Part shown: positions 9,011 to 18,373 of the stretch, in pieces
How positions within the stretch are numbered: position 1 is the stretch's first letter
How the letters are laid out: every line of letters starts with the position of its first letter
Assembly: GCF_014649835.1 (NCBI RefSeq)
Contig: NZ_BMTU01000003.1
Coordinates: 1 to 64,000 of the forward strand
Direction of reading: 5' to 3'
Origin: Streptomyces pilosus
GTDB lineage: Bacteria > Actinomycetota > Actinomycetes > Streptomycetales > Streptomycetaceae
DNA length: 64,000 nt
Notes under the pieces: model-generated
Told to the model about the DNA's origin: nothing
The model's database searches: none
Seen by the model: the letters and a program-made list of their open reading frames with translations, nothing else
Position numbers and translations under genes: made by a program

Positions 9011-9749
9011 CGCCGCCTCCACAGGCTGTGGACAACCAGTGCACCGCACGAACCGGTTCCCCATGCTGCCATGAAGAAGGCGCTCGGTACCGGTGCCGGA
9101 GCCCTCTGCGCTCCGTCGAATGCGCCCCGGCGGATCCACCTAGCCTGAACACACCCCGAGCCGAACACGCGCTCGTCACCACCGGAGTGCCGTTCCGTCA
9201 TCATGGCGGCGACCCAGGGCGGGCCGTATGATCGCGACGCGAATGCGCCCCCAGGGCGCGCCCCCGTAACCCTCAACGCGCCGTCAATCACCAGGGTAGA
9301 AGCGCCGATACACCCGAAAGAGCGGCGTCGTTTTTCGGCCAAATCGGAGCGGTGAGACCCACCTCGAACACGCTCCGTACAGGCTCTGCGCACCGCTCGG
9401 CGGTCGCGCAGTCCGGGAGACGGTGCACGCCTCCCGGACCGTTCCGCCGCCCGCGGGGATGTAGGCGGCGGTGTCCCCCAGCCCACTGGATCCAGTACAG
9501 CGGGCCGACCCACGCACCGCCCATGGAACCGCTCCCGCGACGGCCGGAGAAGAGCGCACGGACGGGCGCACGGCCACACATCCGGAGCACGCCGCAACTG
9601 CGCGTATCGGACCCGCACTTCAGTACGGACCACAATCCCGCCATCCGGAAGAATGCCCCTTAACGCTTGGGATGCGGCGAACTACGCTGGGTTTACGAAT
9701 GCCGCGTGGTTATGCCAGCACGGCAGCCGTCTGTGTCGAGGGGTGGCGC
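9011..9749. other. Long intergenic region with a strong hairpin
   Basis: Here 739 bp separate two divergent genes and I find no coding frame with good codon bias and a start signal. The most obvious structure is a hairpin at 9411-9439, with nine-base arms GTCCGGGAG and CTCCCGGAC and an 11-base loop. The region just before the next gene (9655-9735) is AT-richer and probably holds its promoter. I looked for a short lasso-type precursor and saw none. Confidence 0.4.
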
Positions 9750-11174
9750 ATGTCCAGGGAGCAACGCGGGCCGAACGAGAAGCTCGGCGCCGTTCTCGCC
9801 CTCGCGGGCATCTCCAACGCGGGCCTCGCGCGGCGCGTCAACGACCTCGGCGCGCAGCGGGGACTGACGCTGCGCTACGACAAGACGTCGGTGGCGCGCT
9901 GGGTGTCGAAGGGAATGGTGCCGCAGGGCGCGGCGCCCCATCTGATCGCCGCCGCCATCGGCCAGAAGCTGGGCCGGCCCGTACCGCTGCACGAGATCGG
10001 CCTGGCGGACGCGGACCCGGCACCGGAGGTGGGCCTCGCCTTCCCGCGCGACGTGGGACAGGCGGTGCGCTCCGCGACCGAGCTGTACCGGCTGGACCTC
10101 GCGGGACGCAGGGCCGGCTCCGGCGGCATCTGGCAGTCGCTCGCCGGTTCGTTCGCGGTGAGCGCGTACGCGACGCCCGCCTCGCGCTGGCTGATAACCC
10201 CGGCCGACAGTTCGGTGGCGCGGGAGGTGAACCCGGCGGACGGCTCCGGCGCACCGCTCAAAGTCGGCCACAGCGACGTGCAGAAACTGCGGGAGGCCGC
10301 CGACGACGCCCGGCGCTGGGACTCCAAGTACGGCGGCGGCGACTGGCGTTCGTCCATGGTGCCCGAGTGCCTCCGGGTCGAGGCGGCCCCGCTGCTGCTC
10401 GGCTCCTACTCCGACGACGTGGGCCGCTCGCTGTTCGGCGCGGCGGCGGAGCTGACCCGCCTGGCCGGCTGGATGGCCTTCGACACCGGCCAGCAGGAGG
10501 CGGCCCAGCGCTACTACATCCAGGCCCTGCGGCTGGCCCGCGCGGCGGCCGACGTCCCGCTGGGCGGCTACGTCCTCGCCTCGATGTCCCTCCAGGCGAC
10601 CTACCGCGGTTTCGGCGACGAGGGCGTGGACCTCGCCCAGGCCGCCCTGGAGCGCAACCGCGGCCTGGCCACCGCCCGCACCCTGAGCTTCTTCCGCCTG
10701 GTGGAGGCCCGCGCGCACGCCCGCGCCGGGGACGCCCAGGCGGCCGGTGCCGCGCTGAAGTCGGCGGAGAGCTGGCTGGAGCGGTCCCGTCCCGGGGACA
10801 GCGACCCGGTGTGGCTCGGCTTCTACTCCTACGACCGGTTCGCCGCCGACGCCGCGGAGTGCTACCGCGACCTGAAGGCGCCCCGGCAGGTGCGCCGCTT
10901 CACCGAGCAGGCGCTGTCGCGGCCGACGGAGGAGTTCGTGCGCTCGCACGGACTGCGCCTGGTCGTCTCGGCGGTCGCCGAACTGGAGTCGGGGAACCTG
11001 GACGCGGCCTGCGAGCAGGGCGTGCGCGCGGTGGAGGTGGCGGGCCGCATCTCGTCGGCGCGCACCACCGAGTACGTCAGGGACCTCCTGCACCGTCTGG
11101 AGCCCTACGGCGACGAGCCGCGCGTGGTGGAACTGAGGGAACGCGCCCGGCCGCTGCTGATGACCACGGCCTGA
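9750..11174 (+). CDS. HTH/TPR-like regulator related to sporulation protein Orf1590
   Basis: This protein is about 474 residues. The N-terminal 70 residues ([38 protein letters not shown]) look like a helix-turn-helix. The rest is helical with TPR-like repeats ([40 protein letters not shown]). The family includes NsdA-type regulators and, as I recall, the sporulation protein SCO4114 and S. griseus Orf1590. The last of these was reported to make two proteins from alternative starts, with and without the helix-turn-helix. I chose ATG 9750 because of GAGGGG upstream. The frame is open further upstream, with another ATG at 9672. Likely role: developmental regulation. Confidence 0.7.
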   Translation: MSREQRGPNEKLGAVLALAGISNAGLARRVNDLGAQRGLTLRYDKTSVARWVSKGMVPQGAAPHLIAAAIGQKLGRPVPLHEIGLADADPAPEVGLAFPRDVGQAVRSATELYRLDLAGRRAGSGGIWQSLAGSFAVSAYATPASRWLITPADSSVAREVNPADGSGAPLKVGHSDVQKLREAADDARRWDSKYGGGDWRSSMVPECLRVEAAPLLLGSYSDDVGRSLFGAAAELTRLAGWMAFDTGQQEAAQRYYIQALRLARAAADVPLGGYVLASMSLQATYRGFGDEGVDLAQAALERNRGLATARTLSFFRLVEARAHARAGDAQAAGAALKSAESWLERSRPGDSDPVWLGFYSYDRFAADAAECYRDLKAPRQVRRFTEQALSRPTEEFVRSHGLRLVVSAVAELESGNLDAACEQGVRAVEVAGRISSARTTEYVRDLLHRLEPYGDEPRVVELRERARPLLMTTA

Positions 11175-11241
11175 CCCGCACCGCGGGGCGAGCGGCCGTT
11201 GTCAGTGGCACGGTGCACTATCGATGCCGGAGGTGGTGCAG

Positions 11242-12456
11242 GTGGTGGCACGGTCGTACGACTGTGACGTGCTGGTGGTGGGCGGCGGGATCGTCGGCCT
11301 GTCGACGGCGTACGCGATCGGCCGTGCGGCTCCGGGCACCCGGGTGACGGTGCTGGAGAAGGAGCCGGGCCCGGCCCGGCACCAGACGGGCCGCAACAGC
11401 GGGGTCATCCACAGCGGTGTCTACTACCGCCCCGGCTCGCTGAAGGCGCGGTACGCGGTGCGGGGCGCGGCGGAGATGGTCAAGTTCTGCGCGGAGTACG
11501 ACATCGCGCACGCGGTGACGGGCAAGCTGATCGTCGCCACGTCCCGCGAGGAGCTGCCGAGGCTGCACGCCCTGGTCCAGCGCGGCCGGGAGAACGGCAT
11601 CACGGTCCGTGAGCTGTGCGGCGGCCAGATCGGGGAGTACGAGCCGGAGGTGGAGGGCCTGGCGGCCATCCACGTCGGCACGACCGGCATCTGCGACTTC
11701 GCGGCGGTCGCCCGCCGTCTCGCGGAGGCGTCCGGCGCGGAGATCCGCTACGGGACGCGGGTCGTGCGCGTCGACCGCCGCCCCGGCCGGGGGGTCGCCG
11801 TCCTGACGGCGGGCGGGGACGTCGTGCGCGGCCGGGTGCTGGTGAACTGTGCGGGGCTGCACTGCGACGAGATCGCGCGCGCCACCGGGGACGACCCGGA
11901 CGTGCGGATCGTGCCGTTCCGCGGCGAGTACTACGAGCTGGCCCGCCCGGAGCTGGTGCGCGGCCTGGTCTATCCGGTGCCCGATCCGGCGTTCCCCTTC
12001 CTCGGCGTCCACCTCACACGCGGCATCGACGGCGGCGTCCACGTCGGCCCCAACGCGGTCCTGGCGCTGGCCCGCGAGGGCTACGACTGGCGCACCGTGC
12101 GCCCGCGCGAGCTGGGGGCGACCCTGGCCTGGCCGGGCTCCTGGCAGCTGGCCCGCCGCCACTGGCGCTACGGCACCGGCGAACTGCACCGCTCCCTGTC
12201 CAAGGCGGCCTTCACCCGGGCGGTGCGCCGGCTGCTGCCCGCCGTCCGGGAGGACGACCTGGTGCCGGCGCCGGCCGGGGTGCGGGCGCAGGCGGTGCTG
12301 CGGGACGGTACACCGGCCGACGACTTCCTGATCCAGGAGACCCCCCGCGCGGTGCACGTGCTGAACGCTCCCTCGCCCGCGGCGACGGCGTCCCTGCCGA
12401 TCGGGCGGGAGATCGCGCGGCGGACGATGGCGCAGCTCACGGCGGCGACGGGATGA
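11242..12456 (+). CDS. lhgO: L-2-hydroxyglutarate oxidase
   Basis: This FAD-dependent DAO-family enzyme oxidises L-2-hydroxyglutarate to 2-oxoglutarate, a metabolite-repair step that feeds electrons to quinone or oxygen. It has the N-terminal FAD motif DVLVVGGGIVGLSTAYA, the family signature HQTGRNSGVIHSGVYY, and EYELARPE and FPFLGVHLTR in the substrate domain. The C-terminus reads VLNAPSPAATASLPIG. I chose GTG 11242 because GGAGG lies nine bases before it. ATG 11224 in the same frame is the alternative and would add six residues. It is followed in the same direction by trmB after about 45 bp. Confidence 0.9.
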   Translation: MVARSYDCDVLVVGGGIVGLSTAYAIGRAAPGTRVTVLEKEPGPARHQTGRNSGVIHSGVYYRPGSLKARYAVRGAAEMVKFCAEYDIAHAVTGKLIVATSREELPRLHALVQRGRENGITVRELCGGQIGEYEPEVEGLAAIHVGTTGICDFAAVARRLAEASGAEIRYGTRVVRVDRRPGRGVAVLTAGGDVVRGRVLVNCAGLHCDEIARATGDDPDVRIVPFRGEYYELARPELVRGLVYPVPDPAFPFLGVHLTRGIDGGVHVGPNAVLALAREGYDWRTVRPRELGATLAWPGSWQLARRHWRYGTGELHRSLSKAAFTRAVRRLLPAVREDDLVPAPAGVRAQAVLRDGTPADDFLIQETPRAVHVLNAPSPAATASLPIGREIARRTMAQLTAATG

Positions 12457-12501
12457 GGGCACGCCGTCCGCCGGCCGCGCCCCCGTAAAATCGGGAGCAC
12501 T

Positions 12502-13338
12502 GTGTCTGACTCCGTGAGCACCCACGAAACACCCCGCCCGGCACCCGTGCCCGGTGAGCCGGTCCGCCCTGCCCGGGCCAAGGGCGAGCCCCGCTTCCCG
12601 GACGGGCCGAAGGCCGACCCCGCCGGTTCGCACTTCGAGCGGCGCATCCGCAGTTTCCAGCCGCGCCGCAGCCGTGTCACCGCCGGGCAGGCGGACGCGC
12701 TGCAGCGGCTGTGGCCGGCGTGGGGCTTCGACATCGACGGCAGCCGGCGGCTGGATCTCGCCGAGTTCTTCGGCAACGGCAACCCGGTCGTGCTGGAGAT
12801 CGGCTTCGGCATGGGCGAGGCCACCGCGGCGATGGCCGCCGCCGACCCGGACACCAACCTCCTCGCGGTCGACGTCCACACCCCCGGCCAGGGCCACCTG
12901 CTGGGCCTCGCCGACCAGCGGGGGCTCACCAACGTCCGGGTGGGCAACGGGGACGCGATCATCCTGCTGCGCGAGATGCTCGCCCCCGACTCCCTGGACG
13001 GGCTGCGCGTCTACTTCCCCGACCCGTGGCCGAAGAAGCGGCACCACAAGCGGCGGCTGATCCAGGAGGAGTTCCTCACCCTCGCCGCGGCCCGGCTGCG
13101 GCCGGGGGCGGTCGTGCACTGCGCCACCGACTGGGAGCCGTACGCGGAGCAGATGCTGGAGGTGCTCACCGCGCACCCCGCCTTCGAGAACACGCGGGCG
13201 GACGGCGGTTTCGCGCCGCGTCCCGCGTTCCGGCCGCGCACCCGTTTCGAGGGGCAGGGGCTGGAGAAGGGTCATGTCGTGAACGACCTGCTCTTCCGCC
13301 GCGTACCGCACGGGGAGCGGGCCGGGCACCCAGCCTGA
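12502..13338 (+). CDS. trmB: tRNA (guanine-46-N7)-methyltransferase
   Basis: TrmB methylates N7 of G46 in the tRNA variable loop using SAM. The 278-residue protein has a long N-terminal extension (about 55 residues, Pro/Arg-rich). The class I methyltransferase core follows, with LEIGFGMGEATAAMA as the SAM loop. The family signature YFPDPWPKKRHHKRR follows, including the DPWPKKRH core. The C-terminus carries RPxTRFE-like residues (FRPRTRFEGQG), a TrmB hallmark. GTG 12502 has GGGAG upstream. Confidence 0.95.
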   Translation: MSDSVSTHETPRPAPVPGEPVRPARAKGEPRFPDGPKADPAGSHFERRIRSFQPRRSRVTAGQADALQRLWPAWGFDIDGSRRLDLAEFFGNGNPVVLEIGFGMGEATAAMAAADPDTNLLAVDVHTPGQGHLLGLADQRGLTNVRVGNGDAIILLREMLAPDSLDGLRVYFPDPWPKKRHHKRRLIQEEFLTLAAARLRPGAVVHCATDWEPYAEQMLEVLTAHPAFENTRADGGFAPRPAFRPRTRFEGQGLEKGHVVNDLLFRRVPHGERAGHPA

Positions 13339-13380
13339 GACCGCACGCCGTCCTGCCCCCTTCTCGTTAGGGTCGATTCC

Positions 13381-14751
13381 GTGGCCACCAGCCCCCCGTA
13401 CCCGGCGCACCCCGGCGACGACCCCGGCGGGACGCTGCGGCACGCGCACTGGTGGCAGCGTCCCTGGGTGCGCTACGGCGCGCTGATCGCCCTGCTCACG
13501 CTGTCCGGCCTGGTTATCCTCGCCCTGGTCCGCGAGCAGACGGGGACCGAGGGGTTCCTGGTCGGGCTGGGCCTCGCCGTGCTGCCGGTGCCGCTGCTGC
13601 TGGCCGCCTTCCGCTGGCTGGACCGGGTCGAACCCGGACCGTGGCGGAACCTGGTGTTCGCCTTCGCCTGGGGGGCGTGCGCGGCGGCGCTGATGGCGAT
13701 CGTCGCCAACAGCTTCGCCACGCAGTGGATAGCCACGGCGACGGCCGACCCGGCCGGCGCCGACACCCTGGGGGCCACGGTCATAGCGCCGGTCGTGGAG
13801 GAGTCCGCGAAGGCGGCGGCCGTCCTGCTGGTCTTCCTCTTCCGCAGACGCGACTTCACCGGGATCCTCGACGGCGTGGTGATAGCCGGGGTCACCGCCA
13901 CCGGCTTCGCGTTCACCGAGAACATCCTCTACCTGGGCACGGCTTTCGGCACCGACCAGCTCACCGGCGGCAGCGGCGTGGCCTCGGTCACCGCGGCGAC
14001 CTTCTTCGTGCGCATCGTGATGTCCCCGTTCGCGCACCCGCTGTTCACGGTGCTCACCGGGATCGGCTTCGGCGTCGCCGCGCTGTCGGCGGACCGGCAG
14101 CGGCTGCGGCGGATCCTGCTGCCGCTGTGCGGGCTGCTCCTCGCGATGGGCATGCACGCCCTGTGGAACGGCTCCGCCACACTCGGCCACTTCGGGTTCT
14201 TCGCCGTGTACGCGGCGTTCATGGTGCCGGCGTTCGGCCTGCTGACCTGGCTGGTGGTGTGGACCCGGCAGCGTGAGCTGCGGACGGTGCGCACCGAGCT
14301 GCCCGCGTACGTGGCGGCCGGCTGGCTGACCCCGGCCGAACCGTTCGCCCTGGGCTCGATGCGGGCGCGGCGGCTGGCCCGCCGCCGGGCGCGCCGGTGC
14401 GGCGGGAGGCCGGCGGCGCGCGCGGTCGCCCAGTACGAGGCGTACGCGACGTCGCTGGCGTTTCTGCGGCACCGGGGCCGGCGGGGGAGGGCGGGGACGG
14501 ACTTCGTGGTCCGGGAGCGGGAGCTGCTGCTGGAGCTGTGGCACCGGCGGGGGGCGGCCCGCCCGGCGCTGGACCACGCGGCCCGGCTCACCGCACCGCC
14601 CGCTCCGGTCGCCGCCGCTCCGTGGCCGCCGCCGTACGGACATCCGCCGTACGGGCCGCGGCCGCACGGAGCGCTCCCGTACGGGACGTACGGATATCCG
14701 CCGTACGCGCGTCCCGCGCCGGGGAACCCGCCCCACGGCCGGCACACCTGA
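13381..14751 (+). CDS. PrsW-family intramembrane metalloprotease
   Basis: This is a 456-residue membrane protein. About seven to eight hydrophobic segments lie within residues 30-300, and a cytoplasmic Arg-rich and Pro/Tyr/Gly-rich tail follows (PPYGHPPYGPRPHG). PrsW-family proteases show VEE (here PVVEESAKAAAV), FTEN (GFAFTENILYLG) and two membrane-embedded His segments. Here these are SPFAHPLFTVLTG and MGMHALWNGSA. All are present. PrsW in Bacillus cleaves an anti-sigma factor, but the substrate here is unknown. It is 42 bp downstream of trmB, so co-transcription is possible. Confidence 0.88.
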   Translation: MATSPPYPAHPGDDPGGTLRHAHWWQRPWVRYGALIALLTLSGLVILALVREQTGTEGFLVGLGLAVLPVPLLLAAFRWLDRVEPGPWRNLVFAFAWGACAAALMAIVANSFATQWIATATADPAGADTLGATVIAPVVEESAKAAAVLLVFLFRRRDFTGILDGVVIAGVTATGFAFTENILYLGTAFGTDQLTGGSGVASVTAATFFVRIVMSPFAHPLFTVLTGIGFGVAALSADRQRLRRILLPLCGLLLAMGMHALWNGSATLGHFGFFAVYAAFMVPAFGLLTWLVVWTRQRELRTVRTELPAYVAAGWLTPAEPFALGSMRARRLARRRARRCGGRPAARAVAQYEAYATSLAFLRHRGRRGRAGTDFVVRERELLLELWHRRGAARPALDHAARLTAPPAPVAAAPWPPPYGHPPYGPRPHGALPYGTYGYPPYARPAPGNPPHGRHT

Positions 14752-14829
14752 CCGGCAGCCCTGACGTCGGGGGGTCGTCGTCGGGACTGCCGGGGTTCGT
14801 GGGCGGTCCGGCTCAGCCGGGGGTGGGGC

Positions 14830-15849
14830 TCAGGGGTTGAGACCCTTGCTCTGCAGCCACGCCATCGGGTCGATGCCCGACGAGGAGCCGCCGGTGTGGA
14901 CCTCCAGGTGGAGGTGGGCGCCGGTGGAGTTGCCGGTGGAGCCGACGCGGCCGATCACGTCGCCGGTGTTGACCTTCTGACCGACGCTGACGCTGATGGA
15001 GGACTGGTGGGCGTACCAGATCTCGGTGCCGTCGTCGAGGGTGAGCACGGTCTTGTAGCCGTAGGAACCGTCCCAGCCGGCGGAGGTGATCGTGCCGGTG
15101 TGGACCGCCTTGATCAGGGTGCCGGTGGGGGCGGCGAAGTCGAGGCCGGTGTGCTGGCCGGAGGACCAGTAGGCGCCGGACTGACCGAAGGTCGAGGAGA
15201 TGGTGTACGAGGAGGTCGGCAGCGTGTACTGCTTGGCCAGCTCGGCAAGGCGCTTGGCCTCGGCGGCCTTCGCGGCCTCCTCCTCCGCCTTCTTCTTCGC
15301 GGCCTCGGCCTTGGCCTTGGCCTCCTTCTCCGCCTTGGCGGCGGCCTCGGCGGCCTGCTTCTCGGCGGCGGCGAGGGCTTCGGCGGCGGCCTTGGTCTCG
15401 GCCTGGCTCTGCTGCTGCTCGACCTGGGCCATGATCCGCGAGCGGAGCGCCTCACCGGCACCGGCGGTGCCCTCCTCGGCGCCGGTCTCGCTCATGCCGA
15501 GGGTGCTGAGCGGAGTGGCGGAACCCTTGGGTGTTTCCTCGTCGGAGATGAGGGAACCCACGTTGGGGAGGTCGGGCATGGAGATCGAGACCGGCGGCTT
15601 GCCGGTCTGCGCGGTGGCCATGCCGCCGGCGCCGACCGCGGCTATGACGCCGACACCGAGGACGGTGGAGCTGCGGGCGAGTCCTCCGCCGCGCTGCTTG
15701 GAGACGCGGTGCCGGCCCCGGACGGGGCGAATGGACTCCGCGGTGGGGTTCCACTCCTCGAAGGGGCCCTCGTCGGTGCGGTCCGTGCCGTAGGCGAAGG
15801 TGTCGCTCGGCATGAACGGGGCCTCGGGGGCAGGCGGGTTGGACGCCAC
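14830..15849 (-). CDS. M23 (LytM-type) peptidoglycan endopeptidase
   Basis: This is a secreted or membrane-anchored cell-wall hydrolase of 339 residues. A hydrophobic segment near residues 65-90 (STVLGVGVIAAVGAGGMATA) is followed by an Ala/Lys/Glu-rich coiled coil at about 150-215. The C-terminal M23 domain has HTGLDFA and HLHLEVH, which supply the zinc ligands. It is expected to cut peptidoglycan cross-bridges. The GTG start at 15849 is chosen because GAAAGGAG precedes it and the c-di-AMP riboswitch ends just upstream. The open frame continues to 15954 but would run into the riboswitch. Confidence 0.9.
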   Translation of the reverse strand: MASNPPAPEAPFMPSDTFAYGTDRTDEGPFEEWNPTAESIRPVRGRHRVSKQRGGGLARSSTVLGVGVIAAVGAGGMATAQTGKPPVSISMPDLPNVGSLISDEETPKGSATPLSTLGMSETGAEEGTAGAGEALRSRIMAQVEQQQSQAETKAAAEALAAAEKQAAEAAAKAEKEAKAKAEAAKKKAEEEAAKAAEAKRLAELAKQYTLPTSSYTISSTFGQSGAYWSSGQHTGLDFAAPTGTLIKAVHTGTITSAGWDGSYGYKTVLTLDDGTEIWYAHQSSISVSVGQKVNTGDVIGRVGSTGNSTGAHLHLEVHTGGSSSGIDPMAWLQSKGLNP

Positions 15850-15875
15850 GTGGGCGCGCTCCTTTCCTTCCTTCT

Positions 15876-16040
15876 CGCCTACCGGGTTAGCTGACGGGTT
15901 CGGAGCAGGAAGGTCTCCTACGCGCGTATACGAGTCGTGTCTCCACGACCGCATCGACGCGATTCACCCCAAGTGGTGGTTCCCCGGTTCCCTCGCGGGA
16001 TTCGGCGCGTGCGCACGGAGCCGCCTTCTGTGACGGCTGG
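15876..16040 (-). promoter_or_regulatory. ydaO-type cyclic di-AMP riboswitch
   Basis: On the minus strand the leader of the M23 gene contains the conserved parts of the ydaO/yuaA aptamer. Reading 5' to 3' these are GCCGAATCCCGCG, GGGGTGAATCGCG, and the 3' signature GAACCCGTCAGCTAACC followed by CGGTAGGCG. The last element ends about 27 bases before the GTG start. In actinobacteria this riboswitch turns off cell-wall hydrolase genes when c-di-AMP is high. The 5' boundary is approximate. Confidence 0.88.
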
Positions 16041-16270
16041 GACGACCGCGCTGCGTTATCGAACGTTAATAGACGCGAGGGCCGGATTCCAAGCCGTTCC
16101 TCTTGATCATTAACGAATCCCGGGTGGACTTACCCGCCACGAGGGGGCGAAAACGGGCGAGTTGACCGCGCTTCAGCTCCGGGGACATTCCTGACGGTGC
16201 GTCAGTCGTTATGCGGTGCGGGACGGCCCGTTCACGGTGAGTGAAGAAGCGGGCGGACGGCGGAAAACAC
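16041..16270. other. Intergenic DNA between the riboswitch and the tRNA terminator
   Basis: No gene is seen. On the minus strand an AT-rich segment near 16053-16075 could carry the promoter of the riboswitch transcript. A small dyad, CTGACGGTGCGTCAG, lies near 16191-16206. Nothing else recognisable is present. Confidence 0.4.
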
Positions 16271-16305
16271 CGAGGGCCGGAATCCTTTTCGGATTCCGGC
16301 CCTCG
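16271..16305 (-). terminator. Terminator downstream of tRNA-fMet
   Basis: This perfect inverted repeat has 15-base arms (CGAGGGCCGGAATCC and its complement) and a TTTTC loop. It lies just after the 3' end of the tRNA gene on the minus strand. Confidence 0.8.
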
Positions 16306-16313
16306 GCCTTCAG

Positions 16314-16387
16314 TAGCGGGGACAGGATTTGAACCTGCGACCTCTGGGTTATGAGCCCAGCGAGCTACCGAGCTGCTCCACCCCGCG
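16314..16387 (-). tRNA. Initiator tRNA-Met (anticodon CAT)
   Basis: On the minus strand the cloverleaf begins CGCGGGGTGGAGCAG and has anticodon loop CTCATAA. The loop is flanked by three consecutive G:C pairs (GGG/CCC), the initiator hallmark, and position 1 is an unpaired-type C. The T arm contains GGTTCAAAT. CCA is not encoded. Confidence 0.93.
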
Positions 16388-16450
16388 TCGTTGAGACCAG
16401 TGTACGCCATCTGCGGGACATGCCGCACACCCGTTGCGGACGGCCCGGTG

Positions 16451-17584
16451 TCACGCCCCGGTCAGGTGCCGGTTCGGTGCCTTGGCGCGCTCCTCGTACT
16501 CCGGCAGGACGACGACGGTGGCGCCCCCCTCCTCCAGTACGCCGCTGCCGTCGGCCCCCGCCACGAACGTGTCCGGCTCCCGCCAGGCCGTGACCACCCG
16601 CCGCACCCCCGCGTCCAGGATCAGCCGGGCGCACGGCACCGGACGGGACGCGCGCCGGGCGCACGGCTCCAGGCTGGAGTACACGGTGGCGCCGGCCAGT
16701 CGGGGGTCCGCCGGATCGGTTTTCGCGAGCGCGGCCTCCTCCGCGTGCGCCACCGGGTCCGCGCCCTCCCGGGAGTGCCCGCGCGCCAGTTCCGTGCCGT
16801 CGGCGGCCACCACCACCGCGCCCACGCTGAACGCGGTGCGGGAGGGCGGGCATTCGGCGGCGAGCGCGCAGGCGAGGGCCAGCCAGTGGTGGTCGGCCGC
16901 GGAGGGCAGCGCACCGGTGCCGGGCGCGGTGGGCTCGTAGCGCATCAGGACGACGTCGCCGACCGGGCGGGTCTCCACCAGCCGCAGCCGGCCGCCCTGG
17001 TAGGAACCGGGGCCGAAGAGGCGGGGGGCGTCCGGGTCGCCGACGAACAGCGGGGCGAGCACCAGCTGGAGCTCGTCGGCGAGACCCTGGGTGATCAGCT
17101 GGGTGTGGATCAGGCCGCCGCCCTCCACCATCAGCCGCCGCACCCCGCGCACGGCGTGCAGGTGCTCCAGGAGCCGCCGCCAGTCCAGTTCGGCACCGAG
17201 CGGGACGACGTCGGTGGCCAGGCCCAGGGCGCGGGCCCGTTCGGCGCCCCGGTCGGTGGTGTACAGGACCTTCTCCCCGCCGGTGTGCCAGAACCGCGCC
17301 GCCGGGTCGAGGTCGCCGGTGCCGCTGACGGTGACCTTGAGCGGGTACTCGGGCCTGCCCTCGCGGATCCGGGCGGCGCGCCGCCCGGGCGAGTTGACCA
17401 GCAGTCGGGGGTTGTCCGCGCGGATCGTGCCGGCGCCGACCAGGATGGCGTCCACCCCGGCCCGTACCTCGTCGACCCGGTCGAAGTCGGCCGGGCCGGA
17501 CAGCAGCAGCCGGTCGGGGCCGGTGTCGTCCAGGTAACCGTCGAGGGAGACGGCGGCGGACAGCAGGACGTACGGACGGTGCAT
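16451..17584 (-). CDS. RibD-like bifunctional enzyme with swapped domain order
   Basis: This 377-residue protein joins the two activities of RibD in reverse order. The N-terminal two thirds (about 1-225) is the RibD C-terminal reductase fold (LLSAAVSLDGYLDD, GAGTIRADNPRLLV, RRLMVEGGGLIHTQL). The C-terminal third (about 235-360) is a cytidine-deaminase-like domain with AHAEEAAL and LEPCARRASRPVPCARLI, which supply the zinc His and two Cys. Canonical RibD has the deaminase first. It may deaminate and reduce a pyrimidine riboflavin precursor, or act in a specialised pathway. No other riboflavin gene is nearby. Confidence 0.82.
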   Translation of the reverse strand: MHRPYVLLSAAVSLDGYLDDTGPDRLLLSGPADFDRVDEVRAGVDAILVGAGTIRADNPRLLVNSPGRRAARIREGRPEYPLKVTVSGTGDLDPAARFWHTGGEKVLYTTDRGAERARALGLATDVVPLGAELDWRRLLEHLHAVRGVRRLMVEGGGLIHTQLITQGLADELQLVLAPLFVGDPDAPRLFGPGSYQGGRLRLVETRPVGDVVLMRYEPTAPGTGALPSAADHHWLALACALAAECPPSRTAFSVGAVVVAADGTELARGHSREGADPVAHAEEAALAKTDPADPRLAGATVYSSLEPCARRASRPVPCARLILDAGVRRVVTAWREPDTFVAGADGSGVLEEGGATVVVLPEYEERAKAPNRHLTGA

Positions 17585-17685
17585 CGGCGTACTCCGGGTG
17601 AAGGTCGGCGGCGGGCGCGGCCGGGTGCGGCCGGCCCCAGTCTGACAACCCGGCGGACGGCCGGACGCCCGCGGCCCCCGGCCGG

Positions 17686-18345
17686 TCAGGGTTCGATGAG
17701 GCCCACGCGGATGGCGTACCGGGTCAGCTCCAGGCGGTCCTTCAGGCCGAGCTTGGCCAGCAGGTTGGCGCGGTGCCGCTCGACCGTCTTGGGACTGATC
17801 ACCAGCAGGTCGGCGATCTGCTGCGAGGTGTTGCCCTCGGCGACGAGCTTGAGGATCTCCTCCTCGCGGTCGGTGATGGCCTTGGCCGGCAGGGTCCGGC
17901 CCTCCCGGGCGAGGTCGAGGTAGTTGTGGATGAGGGCGTTGACGGCACCGGGGTAGAGGAACGGCTCCCCGCGCATGGTGGCGTGGCAGGCCTCCACGAG
18001 GTCCTGGTCGGCGACGGACTTCAGGACGTAGCCGGAGGCGCCGGCGGCGAGCGCCTCGAAGAAGAACTGCTCGTTGTCGTACATGGTCAGGATGAGGATG
18101 CGCGTCCCCGGCAGGGTGCGGGAGAGCTCGCGGGCCGCCTGGAGGCCGGTCAGGCGGGGCATGGCGATGTCGAGGATGGCCAGGTCGGGGCGGTGCTCAC
18201 GAGCCTGTTCGAGGGCTTCGGCGCCGTCCGCGGCCTCGGCCACGACGGTCAGGTCCGGTTCGCCGTCCAGGATGAGGCGGACTCCCCGGCGGACCAGCGC
18301 GTGGTCGTCGGCGAGGAGGATACGGGTGGGGGCCTGCTCGGTCAT
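17686..18345 (-). CDS. NarL/LuxR-family response regulator
   Basis: This 219-residue response regulator has a receiver domain (LLADDHALVRRG, phosphoacceptor Asp59 in ILDIAMPRLTG, Lys in YVLKSV). A LuxR helix-turn-helix lies at about residues 150-215 (ITDREEEILKLVAEGNTSQQ, IADLLVISPKTVERHRANLL). It pairs with the histidine kinase 28 bp upstream in the same operon. I chose ATG 18345 because the receiver begins immediately after it; the open frame upstream is not family-like. The target genes are unknown. Confidence 0.93.
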   Translation of the reverse strand: MTEQAPTRILLADDHALVRRGVRLILDGEPDLTVVAEAADGAEALEQAREHRPDLAILDIAMPRLTGLQAARELSRTLPGTRILILTMYDNEQFFFEALAAGASGYVLKSVADQDLVEACHATMRGEPFLYPGAVNALIHNYLDLAREGRTLPAKAITDREEEILKLVAEGNTSQQIADLLVISPKTVERHRANLLAKLGLKDRLELTRYAIRVGLIEP

Positions 18346-18373
18346 GTCAGCGTTTCCGGTCGGGGGACGTCGG

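Noticed and set aside
6893..9749. Lasso-peptide gene cluster
   Set aside because: There is no precursor peptide, RRE or transglutaminase-like protease gene beside the asparagine synthetase-like gene, and its PP-loop is degenerate.
11218..14745. A 1175-residue minus-strand frame opposite lhgO, trmB and the PrsW-type gene
   Set aside because: It runs antisense to three clearly recognisable genes and shows Arg/Gly/Pro-rich shadow composition.
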